The notes below the pieces were generated by a model. That model was not told the origin of the DNA. It made no database searches and worked only from the letters and a program-made list of their open reading frames with translations. From Apostichopus parvimensis (taxonomy: Eukaryota > Echinodermata > Holothuroidea > Aspidochirotida > Stichopodidae), in the NCBI GenBank assembly GCA_000934455.1, contig KN884889.1:76149-101870 (forward strand): a DNA stretch of 25,722 nucleotides, in the 5' to 3' direction. Made by a program: the position numbers and the translations under genes. Positions 17,954 through 25,722 of the stretch are shown here, piece by piece. Position 1 is the stretch's first letter. Each line of letters opens with the position of its first letter.

Positions 17954-18528
17954 CATATAGCCTTAAATTGTATTGCTCTTTCCCATTGTATTGTGTTAAC
18001 TATTTTGAATGAAGACATAAACTGAGCAAGACGGTCTTTAGAATGTTTGACCTTTAACCTCACCGTTACATGTTACTTGGGTTACGTTTGGTAGTAATGG
18101 TACTAGGATGACGTCAAAACCCTCCGCCATGCTTGTATTATAATCCTGAACCGATCGTGTGTAGATATCAAAATTGGTTATTGGTGCCCATCTGTATGAA
18201 AAACAAGCTTTGTCAATAAGTTGTTGCTCGAAACTATAGGAGGAGCTGTGATATTACTAGAATGACTGCAAAAACATATCTCCCGTTGCTATGGTTACGG
18301 ATTGACATTCTGTTCACAGCAAAGGTGTTATGCGAGATTGTTACGACACTAATTCTGCCACGTCGTGACTATATCATTTCTCTGGCAACAACTATGGATT
18401 TCCGTAATAATTTACATCTTACAGACGTTTGTCCATAGTAGCGTTCCACAAATAATTATCATTCTAAAGGAAGTTGATCGACGGAAAAACTGAGCTAAAA
18501 ATAGCCTTAATTGAATAACAGGTTGCCA

Positions 18529-19405
18529 CAGCGACGTAGCCAGGAATTTGAAAGTGGGAGCACATTTTGCGATTTATATGGGGGAGGGGTCTAAGGGGAG
18601 GGGTGTCCCCCTTTGAGATATTTTTGAACAATTGAAGGTCCATAGATGTGATCTGGTGCAATGTTTTGCCAGTTTCATCATTATCATATGATATCATATT
18701 ATCAGCAGATTTTGGTTCCTGTTTGAATTCTTTTACAAGTTCTTTTACATATTTTATCAGAAAGACAAACATAGTGCTCTTTTACAAGTTTTCCAGTAGG
18801 AGGATTCTTGTTAATTGTCCAATGTCTGGACTTTAGGGCCTAATACATTTGACGAACTTAACTGATGGACAATATAATCTTTCATATTTTGTAAGACAGC
18901 CAGATGTGCAGTGGCCTAAAAACAAATACCGTTATCGGAGTGTATTAGCAGTGTCCTAATTATTTATAGGAAGCGCGTATCACGTACGATTGCTAGCTTA
19001 GCTTCATAACATGCTGTTCGTGCAACAACTTAGGACGAATCATAGAAAGGATGATAACGAACGTTGTCTACGTCGTTGTGCATAACGGTTCGTGACAACC
19101 CATCGAGTGCGGTTAGGCATAGGCAATATGTATTTTATTACGCAGTGGCCAACTGTAGGCTTGTAATAGGCTATAGGCTAAATTTAACTAATTGCATCTG
19201 CCAAACTAAGTAAGTAGCTGAATCAGTAGACGTGAATGTTACTACGATTATAACCGAGTAAAAGGAGCTCACGAGGATTCAAGATCAAAAAGAGCACTGA
19301 AAAAATACCATGCTAAAAAAAACAACAGTTTTTAACATTTTTCGACACTGAAAGGGGGGAGCAGTAGCTCCCCCTGCCCCCCCCCCCTCCCTGGCTACGT
19401 CCCTG
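18529..19405. mobile_element. Non-autonomous hAT-type element, 877 bp
   Basis: The left end is CAGCGACGTAGCCAGG and the right end is the complement of CAGGGACGTAGCCAGG, a 16-bp inverted repeat with one mismatch. The flanks 'ggttgcca' (18521-18528) and 'ggatgaca' (19406-19413) agree at 6 of 8 positions, an aged target duplication. G-rich and C-rich runs lie next to both ends. There is no transposase frame; the - strand frame at 18464-18772 crosses the left boundary and is noise. Confidence 0.78.
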
Positions 19406-19541
19406 GGATGACAATGTATGACAAAGTTCCGAAAAGGTTAACATTGGGTATAATGATTATGAAAGAAAAAAATGTTACACATCGAAATTTGTAAAACCCA
19501 TCTTCAAAATTGGCCGCCGAGGGCCAATCTTACAGCATCGG

Positions 19542-19910
19542 CAGTGGCGTCGCCAAGAGGTGGCCTGGGGGGGGGGGGCACGTGCCCTTTCCCCAAAAAT
19601 TGTGCCCCTAGGTTCCCCTCGAGATGCGATTTGTAGTGTTAAAAAAAATACTCAAAACAAAAACTATCTGTCTCAATTAAAAACATAAATATCGGACAGA
19701 CTAAGCCCGAAAATTCTTGAACATAAAGTTACTTCAGGTTGCAAAATATAGCACCAGATTGCATCTAAGGACCCTTAATTAATCATAAGCCCCTCCCCTT
19801 AGACCCCTCCCCCCAGGACGGCATTCACAAACAAACATTGTGCCACCCTATTTAAGTGCTGTGCCCCCCCCCCTGTGTCCCCAAGATTGAAATGTTTGGC
19901 GACGCCACTG
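19542..19910. mobile_element. Non-autonomous hAT-type element, 369 bp
   Basis: CAGTGGCGTCGCCAA at the left matches the complement of the right end over 15 bases. The flanking octamers 'agcatcgg' (19534-19541) and 'accatcgg' (19911-19918) differ at one position. A 12-base G run follows the left end and a C run precedes the right end, so the whole element could fold back. No coding capacity. Confidence 0.88.
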
Positions 19911-20001
19911 ACCATCGGGCACCCCATTTGTTCCTCTTGCGTTAATTCGGAACTCACAAACAAATTTTTATATATAATGAAATATAAAATCATAACATTA
20001 C

Positions 20002-20133
20002 GTGTGGTTACTGGAAGGTGACTTGTTAGGACAACAAATCGTAGATGTTTCTTTTGAACAAAAGTTGTTCACCAAAGCTGTCAAATCGTCCTTCACTTTT
20101 GGTTCTAACGTCGTCCACTATGAACGGGAATAA
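20002..20133 (+). CDS. Orphan coding-like block, 43 residues, unrecognised
   Basis: An open + strand frame without an ATG runs from 20002 to TAA at 20131-20133. It reads VWLLEGDLLGQQIVDVSFEQ, then KLFTKAVKSSFTFGSNVVHY and ERE. Composition and hydrophobic spacing look like real protein, and it would suit a 3' terminal exon, but no acceptor is visible at its left edge. An overlapping + frame (20045-20230) is the rival. It could be a fragment of a gene or of a transposon. Confidence 0.25.
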   Translation: MWLLEGDLLGQQIVDVSFEQKLFTKAVKSSFTFGSNVVHYERE

Positions 20134-20489
20134 ACATTCAGAGAACGTTGGATGTGATGTCACTTCGTTTCAACATCCAGGCGTTTTGTCTCATTTAAAA
20201 ACGACTGTATATCCATATAATCAAGACTAATATTACGTCATATAGAGAACAATGCCGACCACACGGCTTCGAGAGCCAGGGACAGATATGTCAGTCAACC
20301 TCTTTCATTTTCTTCATTTTTCACATTTATGAAAAAGAAATACATTTTCTTTATACCATATTTCTCAAGGCACATATAATTGCCCCCCCCCCCCACCTCA
20401 TCTCGTTATACAGACTTATATGATTATGTTTAGAAAATGGTTGGGTGATTCCAGGAGATCCAGGGGATTCGAAGGGAGAACCACTATAC
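20134..20489. other. Spacer, no supported gene
   Basis: Only an overlapping short frame, a C run near 20384-20393 and AT-rich sequence. Confidence 0.4.
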
Positions 20490-20854
20490 CAGGGCAACCT
20501 ACGGCCCGCGGGCCACATGCGGCCTGCCAGTGATTTTTGCGGCCCGTGAGATGTCTCAAGAAAAATTTAAGAAATAATTCTATTTTACATCATCACAAAA
20601 AACGAACTAGCTGTTTAGAATTTATCGGCACTAATGCATTAGTGCCATGCTGTCAGGTAGGCCTATTGTCCCAATTAATTATCAACTGTACTGTATTGAC
20701 ATTGTTTTTGTGAATATAGTACACACACCTATAACTTGAAAGTCCTCGCAATCAAAGGTTTGAAATCAACAGCAGGTCGTTGTTTAGGTGCGGCCCAGTC
20801 AATTTTTCACCCCTTATGTCTGGCCCATTCAATCATAAAGGTTGCCCACCCCTG
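20490..20854. mobile_element. Non-autonomous hAT-type element, 365 bp
   Basis: The right end is the complement of CAGGGGTGGGCAACCT, a typical hAT terminus. The left end reads CAGGGCAACCTACGGCCC, the same terminus with about five bases lost. The flanks are 'cactatac' (20482-20489) and 'cactatct' (20855-20862), matching at the first six positions. The internal 'cggcccgcgggccacatgcg' block is typical of this group. No transposase. Confidence 0.82.
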
Positions 20855-21025
20855 CACTATCTTTGCTGATATGGTTGAGCGGCGGGGCTGGGGGAGGTGG
20901 AGAAAGAGAAGGAGGGGGGAGATACGTCAGATACGATTTAGAAACCCTATTTAATTGTCAATGTTTAGTAATATTTTTAGCTCATTTTGTTGAGACCTTG
21001 CACATGAATGATCTTGTCTCCTTAA

Positions 21026-21214
21026 CCCTATGTCCCCCTGTGTCTAAGTAACTGTGAACGTTTACTAATTATTAATACACGCAATGATGCCATACATCCA
21101 GTACAGCCTGTGAATCAAAAGCTAACGAAACATCTGGATGACAACGTGAGAACGGTCTCGCTCGTTTTGGATTGGGAACTGTTAACTAAAGGCTATTACT
21201 TGTCACTTTACGAG
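21026..21214 (+). CDS. Candidate exon with strong donor, unrecognised
   Basis: The + strand is open from 21026 to a consensus donor (TACGAG|GTAAGA at 21214/21215). The last part reads VQPVNQKLTKHLDDNVRTVS, then LVLDWELLTKGYYLSLYE, which looks like folded-domain sequence. The acceptor is not evident, so the left edge is only the limit of the open frame. The - strand over the same bases is also partly open (PNPKRARPFSRCHPDVSLAF), with a weak acceptor that would be in phase with the 21797-21855 exon. Strand assignment is therefore open. Confidence 0.3.
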
Positions 21215-21796
21215 GTAAGAAAATATGTCGATTTATTCTCTAGGGGTATAGGCTTCTAATGTCTGTATTCCCTCCTTGGTTTATGCAGGGAGTTGTTATG
21301 ACTCCCTGGTTTATGTAACGCCACATAACAGATCAAATAACATTTCTCCACAAATAATTGAAATGCCAAAGAGATGAATCACATTTAAATCATTAACGTC
21401 AACGATATCAGGCGCGAACCCTCTTGAGTGTTAACAGAATGTTTTCGACCTGGATTTGTCTTTATGGTTAGGTCTGCAGGGAGCAAACCATATCCTGGTA
21501 CAATGATGTATAGTACAGAATCGGTGTCGTGTTGCGACTTTTATGTTACAAGAATAAAGAAATGATCGTAAGGTACTACAAAGTGTGAGGAACTCGTGTA
21601 ACAAGTAAGGGCAATATCTAGGAGAACTACAGACGATAACCAGGGGGAAGAGGGGGGGGGGGTGGGAGGAGGTGAGAGTGAAGTCTGACCGATACATATT
21701 ATTTATTAAGAACTGAACTGTAAATACTCCCCCACATCTCATATTGGCCGAGTGTTTTGGTATTCCTCTCACAGTAAACGGAGGAAGTGAACTTAC
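21215..21796. other. No supported gene
   Basis: The - strand frames here are Cys/Leu-rich by chance. A G run lies near 21652-21662. Probably intron. Confidence 0.4.
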
Positions 21797-21855
21797 CGAT
21801 GAAACAACACCTTGATAATGAAGAGATATCCCATGATCTGGATTGTTGTAAGAGG
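21797..21855 (-). CDS. Candidate 59-bp exon, unrecognised
   Basis: On the - strand a good acceptor (ttcttccttatattcacaacag) and a consensus donor (TCATCG|GTAAGTTC) bound 59 bases. The frame entered in phase 1 reads SYNNPDHGISLHYQGVVSS and leaves phase 0. A second frame reads LLQQSRSWDISSLSRCCFIG. The first looks more like a secreted-protein segment, and a preceding exon ending in a single C, such as the CAP exon at 23687, would give Pro at the join. Whether it belongs to the CAP gene is not settled. Confidence 0.45.
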
Positions 21856-22454
21856 CTGTTGTGAATATAAGGAAGAAATGAACATAACTGCAGGTCTAAA
21901 AGAAAGCACATGCATGTGACAACCATGTGATAGACCATATGATACATCTTCAGTGTATTAACACTATACAACTTCGCAGACAGCAAAGTCCGTGCACGAG
22001 TGTCATTGCGTTTCGGGCAACTCTAGGCCGATAAATGTGGAGGAATAAGCAGCAAACTGAATGCAGCAAAAACAGTTTTTAAGGATAAAAGAAAAACATT
22101 TAACATCTCATGAATAACGAAAATTGAAAATTTCACTTTGCACGTGTCACGTATATAGACTTGCAATAATACTATAGACCTACATATAATGCTCCAGTAC
22201 GAAAATATCACAAAGTATGGCGTAAAAACTTGACCGTTAAGTTGACAAGGATGGGATCATATACAATTTACACAACTTGTTATACAGTGAAATAACACTA
22301 AAACAGATTGAATCAAGAACATACCACAAATAGGAGCATTGGTATCCGAACAGTTTCCTGAAATAAACGGAACATATTTCATTTCATTTTCATGTATTTG
22401 TTTCTTCACATGAATATAATGTTGTTAACCACATGGTTTGATGCATTATCTTAC
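21856..22454. other. Probable intron, no coding signal
   Basis: Lies between two - strand splice-bounded blocks. No repeats or frames of note. Confidence 0.4.
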
Positions 22455-22531
22455 GTTTCATTCCCGTACGCAGCGAAGGGGTGAAGGGACGTGTGGACTC
22501 CTCTACCAGTTTTGCAAAGGTCCACATTTTC
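22455..22531 (-). CDS. Candidate 77-bp exon, unrecognised
   Basis: On the - strand the acceptor 'gacttttctcttcccag' and the donor GAAAC|GTAAGATA frame 77 bases. Two frames are open: ENVDLCKTGRGVHTSLHPFA followed by AYGNET, or KMWTFAKLVEESTRPFTPSL followed by RTGMK. Neither can directly follow the CAP exon at 23687, because phase 1 entry meets TAG after nine codons. Either frame can be joined to the 21797 exon. So it is an alternative exon, part of another - strand gene, or a false positive. Confidence 0.35.
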
Positions 22532-23178
22532 CTGGGAAGAGAAAAGTCTTTCTCGCTGCAGGGGGGGGGGGGGTGTAACAATGATTGCGTCAAACGTTAC
22601 ATAACAAGTTGACGGAATGCACTGACTGCACAACTATATAGAAATTACACATGATATACCTCTGTGATATCATTATGAAAATATTAATCCTAAAATCTTC
22701 AGTGCCCCAGGGAAAAAATTAATTTTGATAACTGTTCTTCCTTGACATCTATAATTCTCGAGACGAAACGTTAGTTTAAGGTATAATTTTAGGAATAACC
22801 TCCTAAGGAGGGAATTGTTATGTTTATGAAACTGTACTTTTCTGAATATTAAACGAAAATGCAAAATTACGCCACAAAATGTAGCTAATAAATACATAAT
22901 GGCATAGCAGTATTTTACGCAGTCTATACATCCTTCTACCATGAACAAAAGGCTCTCAAAGGGGGAATCGACAACCCTCCGCAATAAAGACCATTTGACC
23001 TGGTTGACTTTGATGTCCTCCAGCACTTCCCCCTCCTCCGCCCATCGAAAAATCCTTGGATAATCCAATAAATGTATCAAATACAATGACGCACAGCGGT
23101 GATTGCATTATGATGATGATGTGTTTTACGATCATAAACGTTTCGTATTTTCCCTTTTTTTTTTTATTATTTTAAAAT
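22532..23178. other. No supported gene; G run
   Basis: A 13-base G run lies at 22561-22573. A - strand frame over 22673-23086 has no family resemblance and no clear splice borders. At the right edge (23160-23167) the - strand has AATAAA embedded in an A run, which could serve the exon at 23179. Confidence 0.4.
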
Positions 23179-23369
23179 TTAAAATTGTTGCTTGTAATAA
23201 CGAGCTGACATACAACACCTAATTCTGTTCATTTTGAAATTTATTAAAGCTGTTGTCATATATACACTCTCACACGCCATAGCGTGGATTCGTTTCAGCA
23301 GGGAATCAAAACAATTACCCGGTATGTTCTTTCGACGTATTTCTCTCATTTTGGTACCCATGGGGGTGT
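23179..23369 (-). CDS. Possible tail exon of the CAP-domain gene
   Basis: A very good acceptor (ccttggcccctgcctcacag) precedes this block on the - strand. Entered in phase 1, as the CAP exon at 23687 requires, the join gives His, then TPMGTKMREIRRKNIPG. If no further donor is used the frame continues through CFDSLLKRIHAMACES to TAA at 23181-23179, closely followed by AATAAA. If the donor CGG|GTAATT at 23319/23318 is used, the exon is only 51 bases (23319-23369) and leaves phase 1 again. A basic tail after the cysteine-rich region is compatible with family variation but matches nothing I know. Confidence 0.4.
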
Positions 23370-23686
23370 CTGTGAGGCAGGGGCCAAGGGGTGGGTAGAG
23401 CAAGGGGAACTTGCAAAATTGAATTCTCTCGTTATAAATAGGTTTCGGCGGTTAAATCCTGACGGTTAACTCGGTTAATGGTTTAATTATGTCATTGTGT
23501 ACCGTTTAACCGGTTAATTCTTGGCGCGGTTGACACGTTGTCTCCTATTGCCTTTTGTGGAGGTCCCGTGTCTTTATGGAGAAGAGATTACAACTTATCA
23601 TCGAACTTTATTGCCTGGTTACTACATGGTCATCACTTAGTGAACTTGTCGGAAAGTTGATAAAACAAAAGAAGAAAGAATCTTAC

Positions 23687-23775
23687 GACAAAGGTCGTTG
23701 AAGCACGAATCATGGTCAGGGCATTCACTGCAAGTTGCACCTCTCGTGTAGGGTTTCCTTCCTCGGAAGTTTCCC
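23687..23775 (-). CDS. CAP/GLIPR1-like protein, exon with C-terminal cysteine-rich segment
   Basis: This is an 89-base exon on the - strand with acceptor 'ccttatcattatacag' and donor TTTGTC|GTAAGATT. It reads GNFRGRKPYTRGATCSECPD then HDSCFNDLC. GLIPR1, PI16 and related CAP proteins have the same series G-N-(Y/F)-x-x-x-x-P-Y-x-x-G-x-x-C-S-x-C-P then C-x-x-x-L-C just after the CNY motif of the CAP domain. CAP proteins are secreted or membrane-tethered, with diverse roles in immunity, adhesion and fertilisation; the role here is unknown. Entry is in phase 2, and the one leading base completes the CA left by the exon at 25651 to give Gln. Exit is in phase 1. The preceding intron is about 1.9 kb. 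Confidence 0.85.
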
Positions 23776-24086
23776 CTGTATAATGATAAGGTAGTTAACC
23801 TTTTAATCAACAGTTTTCGATTAATGTGTATAAGGCGGATGATTACTTTGCATTGCTAATCTTACATAAACATGATCGTCTTTTCATTTCCTCGCGAAGT
23901 TAGCAATGATACTTCCGTATACCAAATACACGAACAGTGATATTTCTCGTCGATCAGTAACAATAACAATCCTCGTTTCTGATTCTTATGCAAACAGAGA
24001 CTACCCGGATCTCCAATAAACTTTGTCCTTTTGAGTGTACGTTGTCGTATGGCGATGTAAGACTGCTCTTTTCACATTTATTATAG
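23776..24086. other. Intron of the CAP-like gene
   Basis: Lies between the two phase-matched CAP exons. A donor-like - strand site at about 23918 (TTTAT|GTAAGATT) has no CAP-like coding beside it. Confidence 0.5.
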
Positions 24087-24340
24087 TCTTTATTGAAGCA
24101 TTTGAATGCGATGAAGGGGTAAATGGAGAGAACAAAGAGATGTCACTCGAAATAAACAACAAAGAACACAATAAATACGTAAAACAAAATGCAGTTAACT
24201 CTAGTTTAGAAAGGTTACCACGCCCACAGACGTCGCTAGAGGGGGTTCTCAATGCTAATCTACGGAATCTTAAAAGTTCCATTAACATAAGAAAAACATT
24301 GCCCCATAAGTTGACATTTTTCAGTAAATTGTTTAGATAA
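24087..24340 (+). CDS. Candidate terminal exon on the opposite strand, unrecognised
   Basis: On + the acceptor 'ctcttttcacatttattatag' ends at 24086 and opens 83 sense codons in phase 1 to TAA at 24338-24340: FIEAFECDEGVNGENKEMSL, then a Lys/Asn-rich chain containing VNSSLERLPRPQTSLEGVLN. It lies inside an intron of the - strand CAP-like gene. A non-spliced reading would have to start at GTG, which is unlikely. The residue bias follows the AT-richness, so this may be noise. Confidence 0.22.
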
Positions 24341-24374
24341 CAAGATAAAATCTTATCAAAAATCAGAAAACTGT

Positions 24375-24545
24375 TGGATTGCTCAGTTGCTTTAACTGAG
24401 CAATTGAACAGTTTGCTGCAAAATGTTCAATTGACAACTTATCATATCTCGTCAATTGGACATGCTGCAAAAGTTTCATTTGTTCACTTCATTCCATCTG
24501 AGCAATTGAAAAATTTTCTGCAAAATGTTTATTTTACAGTCGGGG
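24375..24545. repeat. About three copies of a ~50-bp repeat
   Basis: 'tgagcaattgaa(c/a)a' followed by 'tgctgcaaaatgtt' or 'tctgcaaaatgtt' occurs near 24398 and 24500, with a diverged copy between ('gtcaattggacatgctgcaa'). The first copy also contains a small inverted repeat, 'ttgctcagtt' and 'aactgagcaa'. Confidence 0.6.
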
Positions 24546-24559
24546 CAGTCGGAATTGTC

Positions 24560-24640
24560 TGGCCTCAAAACCCACCCAGCTGAAATTTCATCCACTACCC
24601 GCCCCCCCCCCCCAATTATCAGGCCTTAGCTACGTCACTG
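24560..24640. mobile_element. Solo right end of a hAT-type element
   Basis: The sequence ends '...ggccttagctacgtcactg' at 24640 after a 12-base C run, matching the terminal pattern CAGTGACGTAGC seen (complemented) in the other elements here. I found no left partner within 1 kb, so it is a truncated end or an element whose other end has decayed. Confidence 0.5.
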
Positions 24641-25650
24641 ACCACGCCGTTGCATGCAGTCGGCTGGTCGGTACGTCGATAATTTTAGCTAGCTTCAAGG
24701 TCAGGTCAAATATTTTGATGTAAATACCTGAGGCAATGAAATCAAATCCTGTGACTATACACGAACCTGTTTATTAAATACATTCGTCACACAAAAAGCA
24801 CTTCCAGGACTAAAGAACTTGCCGAAAGTGCAACATTGTTGGAAAACAGGCAAGACGCTGGCTTTGAGGACTCGCCCCAAACCGCGTGCCACCCTCTGAA
24901 AAAAAGTTAACTTTCCGTTGCTTGCAAGTGAAGGTTTCTTCTTGTCGCTACAACATGCAGTCAGTAATGAAACATGAGACCTTGTTATCTTTTATCTGGA
25001 CCTGAGATGTCCATCGCTGCTATATGTACACTGTGCTGTGGGTATTGACCGTAGCTGCATGTATTGACTGTACACTAGTGTCTAATTACCGACGGTAGCA
25101 AGCTGTGTTTGTATTTTCTGGGATCGATGGTGGTAACACTTCTGTTACACCTCATTCGAAACTAGGTCAGATTACCGGCATCGGACGTTTCTTTGTGCGC
25201 GAGTCTTCACTCCCTTTAAGCATGGAAGCAAAATGGGGACAGGAGGAGGGCGGGAGATTATTTACTATGCGCAAGGATAATCTTCCCCATGCATGAACAG
25301 CTCCCTTCCAAACTTGGTTTTATTTAAGAGCTAGTAGCCGCAGTTCCGTAAACAAGTTCGATATCGCAGACAGTTGCGTAGATGTACACCTGGAAAAAAC
25401 ATTCCATAGCTTTGTAGAAATATATGGAAAATCAATAAAATTCCGTGAGAGGTTGTATATAAGACGGTCATTGCACTAACAATTTTTCTTTTAAATTTTG
25501 AACACGCAAAAGAATACGGATCGGTCGCCATTGATGAATATATTATCCTTATTTAGTTAACGATTTCTTTTCTCTTGGGAAAACTGAAAAGAAGCTTTCT
25601 TTGAAATATACTAACATAGCCTGACTACCAATGTAAATAGTTATACTTAC
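24641..25650. other. Intron of the CAP-like gene, no further exon found
   Basis: Searched for CAP-type coding on the - strand without success. A + strand frame at 25105-25296 has no family resemblance or splice support. Confidence 0.45.
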
Positions 25651-25722
25651 TGGGGATAATAATTGCAAGTGGTCAGCCAAGTATCGCGCATGCTCAGTCC
25701 TCGCACCTGCTCACAAGCCGCG
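25651..25722 (-). CDS. CAP/GLIPR1-like protein, exon encoding the end of the CAP domain (partial)
   Basis: The exon runs in from beyond the right edge and ends at a consensus donor (CCCCA|GTAAGTAT). The 23 full codons read AACEQVRGLSMRDTWLTTCN followed by YYP, with CA left over. The C-x-x-x-x-G-L/V-S-x and W-x-x-T-CNYYP pattern is the last strand of the CAP domain, CAP motif 2 (CNY-x-P). The leftover CA plus the first G of the exon at 23775 makes Gln, so the two exons join as CNYYPQGNFRGRKPY, which is the family order. The catalytic-pocket His/Glu residues and signal peptide would be in exons outside the window. Confidence 0.82.

Noticed and set aside
18464-18772. 102-codon - strand frame
   Set aside because: It crosses the terminal inverted repeat of a hAT-type element, so it is not a conserved gene.
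22673-23086. 137-codon - strand frame
   Set aside because: No family resemblance and no convincing splice borders; length is within chance for this base composition.
25105-25296. 63-codon + strand frame
   Set aside because: No splice or family support; it lies in an intron of the CAP-like gene on the other strand.

Overview
The window looks like a piece of animal nuclear genome. Long open frames are absent, short coding blocks are bounded by GT/AG splice signals, the DNA is AT-rich, and transposon-derived and tandem repeats are abundant. Frequent 'taggcctac'-type words and the repeat style resemble echinoderm genomes, perhaps a sea cucumber; that is an impression, not a proven assignment. 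No operon, CRISPR, rRNA or intact tRNA gene was seen.

Three protein-coding loci are recognised. (1) On the + strand the window opens inside a gene whose last coding exon (1497-1596) matches the C-terminus of DNAJB6/DNAJB2-type J-domain chaperones. (2) On the - strand a compact two-exon gene (7437-7619 joined to 6770-6814) encodes a complete 75-residue LYR-motif protein that closely resembles the MIEF1 microprotein (AltMIEF1/MIEF1-MP), a mitochondrial protein that vertebrates make from the leader of the MIEF1 mRNA. (3) At the right end, - strand exons (25651-25722 and 23687-23775, perfectly phase-matched) encode the C-terminal part of a CAP/GLIPR1-type cysteine-rich secreted protein whose first exons lie beyond the window; its tail exons are uncertain. 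Further exon-like blocks have splice sites and open frames but no family I can name (4163-4282 +, 14061-14240 +, 15559-15995 -, 16401-16661 -, 20002-20133 +, 21026-21214 +, 21797-21855 -, 22455-22531 -, 24087-24340 +). Several overlap open frames on the other strand and must be read as candidates.

Layout: 1-590, a 72-bp minisatellite; 1.2-4.3 kb, chaperone exon, two copies of a tRNA-derived SINE and an orphan terminal exon; 6-7.7 kb, the LYR gene, convergent with the + strand exons; 8.06-9.45 kb, a decayed Penelope-like retroelement with a hammerhead-ribozyme relic; 10-12 kb, a 42-bp minisatellite, a possible CRE/E2F promoter and a hairpin-bearing 42-46-bp array; 12.9-13.6 kb, a diverged ~150-bp tandem repeat carrying a DR4-like nuclear-receptor site; 14-16.7 kb, ambiguous exons and an inverted repeat that mirrors a splice acceptor; 17.4-20.9 kb, four short non-autonomous hAT-type elements with terminal inverted repeats and 8-bp target duplications, one of them inserted into a tRNA-derived palindrome; 21-25.7 kb, the CAP gene and orphan exons.

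The recognised genes show no common pathway. I found no convincing new multi-gene system. The most informative signals are the stand-alone spliced LYR microprotein gene, the hAT-split tRNA palindrome, the mirrored splice acceptor at 15.7/16.0 kb and the ribozyme relic.
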